NCBI GenBank assembly: GCA_905182175.1
Contig: CAJJAT010000029.1
Location: 61,497-125,496, forward strand
Direction of reading: 5' to 3'
Source of the DNA: Flavobacteriales bacterium UBA1494
GTDB taxonomy: Bacteria > Bacteroidota > Bacteroidia > Flavobacteriales_E > Vicingaceae
DNA: 64,000 nucleotides
The position numbers and the translations under genes are program-made. Positions 57,623 to 64,000 of the stretch are shown here, piece by piece. The notes below the pieces were generated by a model. It was not told the DNA's origin and did no database searches. It saw only the letters and a program-made list of their open reading frames with translations. The first letter of the stretch is position 1; every line of letters begins with the position of its first letter.

Positions 57623-58504
57623 TTAATTCAACACTTCACCTTCCGGTCTCTTATGCTTCCAACGTTTGTGGCTCCACAACCAAAATTCTGGCTGTTGCTG
57701 AATTACTTTTTCAAGCATTTGAGTGTGTGTTTTGGAAATATAGCCAACTTCTTCTGTGTTGGGCTGCTCTGTAATTACATCGTACTGTAATTCATAGTAC
57801 CCTCTTTTTACCTTGTATATGTTAACGAAAACGACAACCGCGTCAAATTCTTTTGCAAACTTTTCAGTTCCAAACTGCACCCCCGTTTCTTGGTTTAAAA
57901 AATTCATCCAATAAGCTCGTTGGCTTTTTCTTGGAGATTGATCTGCCCCAAATATGATGGCGTAAAGATTGGAATTGATGTCGGTCAATTTACTTTTAAT
58001 CTCCTTTATGGAAAGCATGCCTAAACCATATTTTGAACGACTTTTTGTAATTTTTTCATTGATGAACTCGTTTGTTAAAGGAGTGTATAACGCTAGAGTG
58101 TTGTGTGCTGTAGTTGCGCCAATTGTAATTGCAAATAACTCCCAGTTTCCATAATGACCGCCTACTAAAACAACCTGTCGATTTTGTTTAAAATACTTGT
58201 TCACTACTTCAATGTTTCTGTCTTTCATTCTCAGCTTTGCGTCGTCTAAGGTGATGCTGAAGGCTTTTAAACTTTCTACTACTAAATCACACAAGTGGCT
58301 GTAAAATTTGGCTTCAAGTACCTTAATTTCAGAAATGCTTTTATCAGGAAATGAATTGACTAAATTTCCTCTAACAACCTTCGTTCGGTAGCCAATCATT
58401 CTATAAAGCACCAAATATAATAGGTCTGAAATACGATATAGAATCCAGAATGGAAGTTTAGAAATGGGGAGAATGACAAGGTGAAAAAGCAGTTTAGATC
58501 CCAT
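57623..58504 (-). CDS. LpxL/HtrB-family lysophospholipid or lipid A acyltransferase
   Basis: The 293-residue protein has an N-terminal membrane helix and the family motif LVGGHYGNWELFAI, in which the HxxxxE-like catalytic pair is embedded (His and Glu of GHYGNWE). IIFGADQSPRKSQRAYWMNF (read in part) is the second conserved block. Such enzymes add secondary acyl chains to lipid A or, in this phylum, make aminolipids. The ATG shares bases with the upstream gene's stop in TAATG. A tail ending KHKRPEGEVLN is usual. Confidence 0.87.
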   Translation of the reverse strand: MGSKLLFHLVILPISKLPFWILYRISDLLYLVLYRMIGYRTKVVRGNLVNSFPDKSISEIKVLEAKFYSHLCDLVVESLKAFSITLDDAKLRMKDRNIEVVNKYFKQNRQVVLVGGHYGNWELFAITIGATTAHNTLALYTPLTNEFINEKITKSRSKYGLGMLSIKEIKSKLTDINSNLYAIIFGADQSPRKSQRAYWMNFLNQETGVQFGTEKFAKEFDAVVVFVNIYKVKRGYYELQYDVITEQPNTEEVGYISKTHTQMLEKVIQQQPEFWLWSHKRWKHKRPEGEVLN

Positions 58505-58950
58505 TAGTAAATTGTTTCAATGCTATAGTTTCGATTCATAAAAGTAAGAGAATCTCCTTCTTTTTTGTCGGTCATAATTTTTCCTAAAGGAGAATTTAAT
58601 GAAAGTCCCATGATTGTGCTGCCTTGTGATTCAAGTTTACCAAAGGCTATTCCAAAGAAAAACACACCATGATTGGTGTTCACTAAACTACCGTTTTCAA
58701 TACTAGAAGATTTTCTCTGCGATAGCTGTTGCAAAGAGTTGAGTTGTTTTTTTAAATAAGCAATTCGCTCTTCTAATCGACTAACCTCTTGATTCATCAT
58801 TTCTCTTGACGTTTCAAACTTATCGCCGGCACTGCTTTTTGTTTCTTTCCCAATTTCTTCATTTACGGAATTTAGTTCCAAAATGTAATCACCTATTTGC
58901 TCGCCAATAGATTCTTGAATGGCAGAAATAACAGCTTCTTTCTTCAACAT
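58504..58950 (-). CDS. GreA/GreB-like coiled-coil protein
   Basis: The 148-residue product from the ATG at 58950 begins with helices and a heptad-like region (MMNQEVSRLEERIAYLKKQL, about residues 50-75) resembling the GreA hairpin. The second half (about 85-148) has the FKBP-like beta pattern of the GreA C-terminal domain (STIMGLSLNSPLGKIM). The acidic tip residues of true GreA are not clear, and the protein is shorter. It may bind the RNA polymerase secondary channel, but this is inference. Homologs are sometimes mislabelled 3-oxoacyl-ACP synthase. Confidence 0.65.
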   Translation of the reverse strand: MLKKEAVISAIQESIGEQIGDYILELNSVNEEIGKETKSSAGDKFETSREMMNQEVSRLEERIAYLKKQLNSLQQLSQRKSSSIENGSLVNTNHGVFFFGIAFGKLESQGSTIMGLSLNSPLGKIMTDKKEGDSLTFMNRNYSIETIY

Positions 58951-58955
58951 GGCGA

Positions 58956-58963
58956 CAAAGATA
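58956..58963 (-). promoter_or_regulatory. TAnnTTTG box five bases before the GreA-like ATG
   Basis: On the minus strand TATCTTTG lies five bases from the ATG, and a TTG lies 23 bases upstream of the box. The layout predicts a nearly leaderless transcript. Confidence 0.55.
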
Positions 58964-59009
58964 TGTATCAAATTTTGTATTTGAGTCAACTTCTAATGGG
59001 TTGAAAGCG

Positions 59010-59017
59010 TACTTTTG
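59010..59017 (+). promoter_or_regulatory. TAnnTTTG box four bases before the pabB ATG
   Basis: TACTTTTG matches the -7 consensus exactly and ends four bases before the ATG at 59022. The divergent GreA-like gene has the same arrangement 47 bases away. Confidence 0.55.
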
Positions 59018-59021
59018 TGTT

Positions 59022-60296
59022 ATGCGTCAACTTGCAGAAATAAAGAGATTAAATTACCCTTATTTTATGGAGGCATTAGTGGAGTGGGCCAATGGTTTTG
59101 ACTTCGCTTCAGTGCTGAATAGCAATGCATATGAGGATGCGCATGGGCGGTATATACTATTAGCTGGAGTAGGTCACAAAAGATTAGTAAAAAAAGGGAG
59201 TATTCAGGAAATAAGAGAATTGTACGCTGCTAAAAAAACATGGTTGTTTGGTCACTTGGGATATGATTTAAAGAATCAAATTGAAAATTTATCGACAAGG
59301 CATTCTGCTCAATTCGATTTTGGAGACCTAACATTTTTTGAACCGGAGTTTGTCGTTCAGCAAAAGCGAGGAAATGATTCAGTGCAGATATGGGGAGAAT
59401 CAATAGAAAGTATACAACCTTTTCTTGAAATACTTGAAACATACAGCGCACCCGAAGAGTTTAGCTTTCCAATGTTGCAGCCAAAAATGTCACGAACGGA
59501 ATATTTGGAAGCTATTCGAGCGTTGAAAGATGAAATTCAATACGGTAACATTTACGAAATAAATTACTGTCAAGAATTCTATGCAGAAGAAGTGGAGCTG
59601 GATTGCTCAGCGACGTATGCGAGATTAAATAAAAAGTCGGCAATGCCATTTTCGGCCTTTTATAAAAACCAAACTGAAACACTACTGTGCGCTTCGCCTG
59701 AGCGGTTTCTAACTAAAAGAGGAAATAAGGTATATTCACAGCCCATTAAAGGAACCGTAAAAAGAGGAACTTCTGAAGTGGAAGATGCTGCATTAAAGAT
59801 TCAGTTAAAATCAGATTTAAAAGAGCAGACTGAGAACGTTATGATTGTGGATTTGGTGCGAAATGATTTGTCCCGAACGGCTGTAAAGGCCTCCGTTAAG
59901 GTAGAGGAGTTGTTTGGAGTGTATCCGTTTCCGCAAGTTCATCAACTTATTTCTACCGTAAGTTCCACCTTAAAGTTGGACAAGGATCTATTTGATTTAA
60001 TTGAAACGACCTTTCCAATGGGAAGTATGACGGGAGCACCGAAAATTTCAGCAATGAAATTAGCAGACAAGCATGAAAAAACAAGGCGTGAATTATATTC
60101 AGGAAGTGTAGGTTATATTGCTCCGGATGGGGATGTTGATTTTAATGTGGTCATTCGAAGTTTAATGCACTCTACCAAAAGTAAGCGACTTTCGTTAATG
60201 GTTGGGGGCGCTATAACCCATATGGCTGATCCCGAAATGGAATATGAAGAATGTTTGTTAAAAGCGAAAGCAGTATTAGAATTGGGAAAAGAATAG
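59022..60296 (+). CDS. pabB: Aminodeoxychorismate synthase component I
   Basis: The 424-residue chorismate-utilising enzyme has the motifs NIYEINYCQEF, PIKGTVKRG (lysine of the PabB type), MIVDLVRNDLSR, FPMGSMTGAPKISAMKLAD and SGSVGYIAPDGDVDFNVVIR (read in part). It makes 4-amino-4-deoxychorismate for folate; an anthranilate synthase role is less likely, given PIKGT. The ATG at 59022 is preferred over a TTG at 59001 because the promoter box lies between them. tilS starts directly after its stop, with no gap. Confidence 0.92.
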   Translation: MRQLAEIKRLNYPYFMEALVEWANGFDFASVLNSNAYEDAHGRYILLAGVGHKRLVKKGSIQEIRELYAAKKTWLFGHLGYDLKNQIENLSTRHSAQFDFGDLTFFEPEFVVQQKRGNDSVQIWGESIESIQPFLEILETYSAPEEFSFPMLQPKMSRTEYLEAIRALKDEIQYGNIYEINYCQEFYAEEVELDCSATYARLNKKSAMPFSAFYKNQTETLLCASPERFLTKRGNKVYSQPIKGTVKRGTSEVEDAALKIQLKSDLKEQTENVMIVDLVRNDLSRTAVKASVKVEELFGVYPFPQVHQLISTVSSTLKLDKDLFDLIETTFPMGSMTGAPKISAMKLADKHEKTRRELYSGSVGYIAPDGDVDFNVVIRSLMHSTKSKRLSLMVGGAITHMADPEMEYEECLLKAKAVLELGKE

Positions 60297-61613
60297 ATGT
60301 TTAATACGTTTAAAAAAGAATTTAAAGCCTGTGAAATACGCTTCGACCAAAAGACTTTGGTTGCCGTTAGTGGAGGAGTAGACTCTATGGTTTTGTGGCA
60401 TTTAATGCACGAATCAAAACATTTGTACGGCATAGCGCATGTTAACTTTTCTTTGAGAGGCAAGGAGAGTGATGCCGATGAGGAGCTAATCGCGCAAGTT
60501 GCACAAGAAAGAGAAATTCCATTTCATTCAAAAAAAGTAGATACTGAAAAGTATGCGGCTGATAACGGGCTGTCCATTCAAATGGCCGCTCGTGAATTGC
60601 GGTATGATTTTTTTAAAGAGCTTTCCCAAGAATTTCAATACGATTGCTTGTCAACTGCTCATCACTTAGAAGATGATTTTGAAACTCTTTTGTTGAATCT
60701 GAATAGAGGCACAGGAGTGAAAGGCTTGGCTGGTATTCGCTCAACGGCAAAACGATTTCGGCCGCTTTTGAGCTTTACGAAAGTGGAGATTAGAGAATAC
60801 GCCGACCAAAATGATGTAGAATTTCGAGAAGATAAATCAAATGAATCAACAACGTATGATCGAAATTGGTTTCGCCATGAAATTATAGATACTTGGAAGC
60901 AACGCAATCCCGCTATATTGAATACCATGCGGCAGAATTTGAGTCACTTAAAACAGACGTATGATATTCTGGAAGAATTTGTTCAAAAGGAATCTAACCA
61001 GTTGCGAACGGAACTGAAGGAGGGATATATTGAGTTTGCGACGATTGACGATTTAGATCGAAAGAATTTTTACCTTTTCCACGTTTTATCGCCATTGGGT
61101 TTTACAGTAGTTCAAATTGATAGCATGTTAACTTGTATAACGAAGAAGCAAGTAGGGAAAGCTTTTTATGGCAAAGAGTGGAGTATTTATGTGGACAGAG
61201 ATAGGCTCGATGTGGTAAAAGGAGGGGAGACGCAAGAAACTGAAATTATCTATGTTATTGATAAAAATACAAGCCTGATTACAGAGCCAATTCAGTTGGA
61301 GTTTAAGCGATTATTGGTGGATGAATATAAGGGAGAACTGAATCGTCAATTTGAAGTAATAGATAGAGATCTATTGGTATTTCCGTTACAATTACGAAAA
61401 TGGAAAGCTGGTGATAAGATGCGACCACTTGGCATGCAAGGGAAAAAGAAGGTAAGTGATGTATTGACAGATTTGAAGATTGCTCGGGCGCAAAAAGAGA
61501 ACACGTTTGTATTGCTCTCAGAAGGGAAGGTGGTATGGCTTGTGGGCCATCGATTGGACGACCGATTTAAAGTTACCGATACTTCTAAAAAACTCCTTCA
61601 AATTAAATTATAG
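60297..61613 (+). CDS. tilS: tRNA(Ile)-lysidine synthase
   Basis: The 438-residue protein has the PP-loop VAVSGGVDSMVLWHL near residue 22 and STAHHLEDDFETLLLNLNRG (read in part). The C-terminal TilS domain includes WKAGDKMRPLGMQGKKKVSDVL. It converts cytidine-34 of the AUA-reading tRNA(Ile) to lysidine. Each bacterium normally has one copy. It is cotranscribed with pabB. Confidence 0.95.
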   Translation: MFNTFKKEFKACEIRFDQKTLVAVSGGVDSMVLWHLMHESKHLYGIAHVNFSLRGKESDADEELIAQVAQEREIPFHSKKVDTEKYAADNGLSIQMAARELRYDFFKELSQEFQYDCLSTAHHLEDDFETLLLNLNRGTGVKGLAGIRSTAKRFRPLLSFTKVEIREYADQNDVEFREDKSNESTTYDRNWFRHEIIDTWKQRNPAILNTMRQNLSHLKQTYDILEEFVQKESNQLRTELKEGYIEFATIDDLDRKNFYLFHVLSPLGFTVVQIDSMLTCITKKQVGKAFYGKEWSIYVDRDRLDVVKGGETQETEIIYVIDKNTSLITEPIQLEFKRLLVDEYKGELNRQFEVIDRDLLVFPLQLRKWKAGDKMRPLGMQGKKKVSDVLTDLKIARAQKENTFVLLSEGKVVWLVGHRLDDRFKVTDTSKKLLQIKL

Positions 61614-61891
61614 TGACAAGGATAAGGTTTAAAAGTAGGTATTTTATTAAATATGAGTTTCTTATACTTCAATAATACAATGTTATGTTTTTGTAGGAAT
61701 AAAATTGATTTCAGGTTTCTTTTAATCTTTTATCCTTTCTCTTTCACCTCATAGCACATTTCTAACTATCCACTCATCTTTCCCCAGTCATATTTCACCC
61801 CCATTGTCATTGATTTGTTAAGACCTCATTTCAAATTAACATTAGCTAAACATTTATCTTAAATTAGCACCCTTACTATAAAAATCAAATC

Positions 61892-64000
61892 ATGCGCGCA
61901 TTTTTTCTGAGCATTTTGTTGTTCTTTTCTGCAACTATTTCTAATGCTCAAATTTTCAATCCTGTAAGCTGGAAAACGGAAATTAAAGAATTGGAAAACG
62001 GAAGGTTTGAATTACAAATGACAGCCTCCATTGAGGAAGGATGGCATCTGTATTCTCAATCTTTACCAAGTGACGACGGTCCAATTGCGACGGGGTTTAC
62101 ACTTAAAGAGTCAACTGATTTTTTAATTGAGGGGAAAGTAAATGAGCCGAAACCGAAAACGGAGTTTGATCCAAATTTTGACATGGATTTGAACTACTTT
62201 GAAGATGAAGTAACGTTTACTCAGGTTATAAAATCGAACGTAACAGATGCTTATAAAATGACTGCTGAGGTTTATTTTATGGTCTGTGATGCTGAGAAGT
62301 GTTTGCCCCCTGAATATGTTGATTTAGAATTTGATATTCCCGCAAGCGCAGTAAGCGCAGAAACTTCTACAGAATTGAAGAAGGGAGTGTTGACTGAAGA
62401 TGCTCCGGAGCAAACAATACAAACAGGAAACGATGTTTCTGATGATTATTTGAACGCTACCAAGTGGGAGTATTATTCAACTAAAAGTGGCGAAGGAAAG
62501 TACGATTTCCACTTTAAAGGAACCATAGGTGAAGGATGGCATTTGTATTCTCAAACGCAAAAATCGGAAGAAGAGCAAGTAATGTCTACGAAGTTCTATT
62601 TGAACAAAGCGATGAACCCAGATACGGAGACAAAAGAGTCTGGAGAGTTGATTTCAAAGTTTGATCCGACCGCAGATTTAGATTTGAATTACTATGAAAA
62701 CGAAGTTGAATTTATTCGAACGGTGGATGGAGTAATAGGTAATTCATATTCTGTCGAATATGAATTTATTGTTTGTAATTCTTCGATGTGTTTGCCACCT
62801 GAATTAATTGAAGTTGAATTTGATTTGAAATCGGGAAAGGGAATTAACGCACTGGAAAAATCAACTGTTGAAGCTGACCTTGATGTTTCAACGATTATTC
62901 CATTTTTACCCAATGTGGACTTAGAAAACCCAAAAGGTGCTTGTGTTGAGAGTAAGGAAGATACGCAAGATGTGAGCAACGTTTGGGTAGTGTTCTTTAT
63001 GGGTTTTATTGGGGGTTTAATTGCGCTGTTAACTCCTTGTGTTTTTCCAATGATTCCATTAACGGTTAGCTTTTTTACCAAAGGTGACGGTGGAGGAAAA
63101 GGGTTGGGCAAAGCAGTATTGTACGGCTTTTTTATCTTTTTAATTTATGCCATTTTAAGCATTCCTTTTCACTTTAATGCTGATCCTGCTGTGCTCAGCG
63201 AGATTGCAACAAGTGTTGTGCTCAACATTATATTCTTCATTGTATTTGTAGTTTTCGCGATTTCCTTCTTTGGGTATTTCGAAATTACGCTACCAAGCTC
63301 GTTAACGAATAAAGCAGATTCCGCTTCACAAGTTGGAGGAACGTTAGGCATCTTTTTTATGGCGTTAACGCTTGCTTTAGTTTCTTTTTCCTGTACCGGT
63401 CCAATTTTAGGGACCGTATTGGGTTCAGCATTGAAAAACGGGCCTTGGCCAATTACAGCAGCTATGAGTGGATTTGGAATTGCGTTAGGCCTGCCATTTG
63501 CGGTTTTTGCTGCGTTTCCAAGTATGATGAGCAAATTGCCGAAATCAGGCGGTTGGTTAAACTCAGTGAAGGTTGTCTTAGGTTTTATTGAGTTGGCACT
63601 GGCATTGAAGTTTTTCTCAAACGCAGATTTAGTAGAGCAGTGGAATGTAGTTCATAGAGAAACATTTTTCTTGATTTGGACCTTTATTTTTGCAGGCTTG
63701 ACATTGTATCTATTTGGATTAATTAAGTTTCCTCACGATTCGCCAATAGCAAAATTGTCACCGTTTAGAAAATCATTTGGAATTGTAGTGTTGATTTTTA
63801 CAATTTACATTGCTCCAGGAGTTATGAAAACTCCACCGTGGAATCACAATTTATTGAGTGGTTTCCCTCCTCCAACATTCTATTCTTGGTATGAGAAAGA
63901 AACCTTCCATGCAGAGTTTGACAGTTTCGACGAAGCAATGGCAGAAGCGAAGAGAGTAAATAAGCCTCTGTTGATTGACTTTACAGGATGGGCTTGTGTC
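61892..64000 (+). CDS. dsbD: Thiol:disulfide interchange protein DsbD with duplicated N-terminal domain (cut by window end)
   Basis: The frame is open from the ATG at 61892 to the window end (703 codons so far). A signal peptide ends ATISNAQ. Two DsbD-alpha-like domains follow: one from Trp51 (GWHLYSQSLP) with Cys132 and Cys137, and a second from Trp216 (GWHLYSQTQK) with Cys295 and Cys300. Both end CLPPE. The membrane domain (about 365-640) has the redox pair Cys383 (LLTPCVFPM) and Cys501 (SFSCTGPILG). The thioredoxin-like domain begins near 660 and reaches its first cysteine, Cys702 (GWAC), at the edge. DsbD passes electrons from cytoplasmic thioredoxin to periplasmic partners. The double sensor domain is unusual. 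Confidence 0.93.
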   Translation, partial: MRAFFLSILLFFSATISNAQIFNPVSWKTEIKELENGRFELQMTASIEEGWHLYSQSLPSDDGPIATGFTLKESTDFLIEGKVNEPKPKTEFDPNFDMDLNYFEDEVTFTQVIKSNVTDAYKMTAEVYFMVCDAEKCLPPEYVDLEFDIPASAVSAETSTELKKGVLTEDAPEQTIQTGNDVSDDYLNATKWEYYSTKSGEGKYDFHFKGTIGEGWHLYSQTQKSEEEQVMSTKFYLNKAMNPDTETKESGELISKFDPTADLDLNYYENEVEFIRTVDGVIGNSYSVEYEFIVCNSSMCLPPELIEVEFDLKSGKGINALEKSTVEADLDVSTIIPFLPNVDLENPKGACVESKEDTQDVSNVWVVFFMGFIGGLIALLTPCVFPMIPLTVSFFTKGDGGGKGLGKAVLYGFFIFLIYAILSIPFHFNADPAVLSEIATSVVLNIIFFIVFVVFAISFFGYFEITLPSSLTNKADSASQVGGTLGIFFMALTLALVSFSCTGPILGTVLGSALKNGPWPITAAMSGFGIALGLPFAVFAAFPSMMSKLPKSGGWLNSVKVVLGFIELALALKFFSNADLVEQWNVVHRETFFLIWTFIFAGLTLYLFGLIKFPHDSPIAKLSPFRKSFGIVVLIFTIYIAPGVMKTPPWNHNLLSGFPPPTFYSWYEKETFHAEFDSFDEAMAEAKRVNKPLLIDFTGWACV

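Noticed and set aside
57581..57790. A plus-strand frame across the end of the small membrane protein gene
   Set aside because: It overlaps two better genes and has no start or composition to support it.
62692..63534. Minus-strand frames inside dsbD
   Set aside because: They are shadows of the truncated plus-strand dsbD frame, whose domains are clear.

Overview
The window is from a low-GC member of the Bacteroidota, most likely of the order Flavobacteriales. The signs are a complete type IX secretion/gliding core (a PorP/SprF-like protein, then gldK, gldL, gldM and gldN), a PorV/PorQ-family protein paired with a C25 'PorU2-type' peptidase, an endonuclease with a T9SS sorting tail, DUF5686 and PD40 proteins, and TAnnTTTG promoter boxes with no Shine-Dalgarno-led starts. 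Nearly all of the sequence is chromosomal housekeeping DNA. I see no tRNA, rRNA, CRISPR array, prophage or intact insertion sequence.

Layout. 0-5.4 kb: a PD40/TPR protein, a pseudouridine synthase, arfB, a small TerB-like protein, sixA, ilvE and a MarR regulator. 5.4-6.3 kb: decayed DNA with remnants of two reading frames and a perfect 16-bp hairpin. 6.3-7.8 kb: an alpha/beta hydrolase and a small Spy-like periplasmic protein. 7.8-12.9 kb: a type III polyketide synthase, methyltransferase and FAD oxidoreductase translated as overlapping genes. Divergent from them are a UbiA-type prenyltransferase, an L,D-transpeptidase-like protein and a lipoprotein. This is the best candidate for an undescribed pathway, probably a methylated, oxidised phenolic lipid or quinone. 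12.9-20 kb: groES-groEL, then miaB, a sigma-54 activator without receiver domain, lptE, a repeat protein and secG in one tightly packed run.

20-29.5 kb: topA, an arginase-fold protein that has lost most metal ligands, and the type IX motor and core genes. 29.5-35.7 kb: a MATE exporter, a small hydrolase, an ABC-F ATPase and recQ, with interlocked convergent ends. 35.7-42 kb: envelope genes (kdsD, tatC, a DUF5686 outer-membrane protein, lptB), then purS and pssA. 42-50.9 kb: the PorV/PorQ plus PorU2-type pair, an outer-membrane protein and a secreted endonuclease I. 50.9-64 kb: lnt, lpdA, hemH, an orphan multi-pass membrane protein, an LpxL-like acyltransferase, a GreA-like protein, pabB, tilS, and a dsbD gene cut by the window end that carries two tandem N-terminal sensor domains.

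Several genes work on one theme, building and loading the outer membrane: kdsD, the LpxL-like acyltransferase, lptB and lptE for LPS; lnt for lipoproteins; secG and tatC for inner-membrane export; gld and por genes for outer-membrane export; dsbD for periplasmic redox. Three promoter boxes lie only 4-5 bases from their start codons, which suggests leaderless or nearly leaderless mRNAs.
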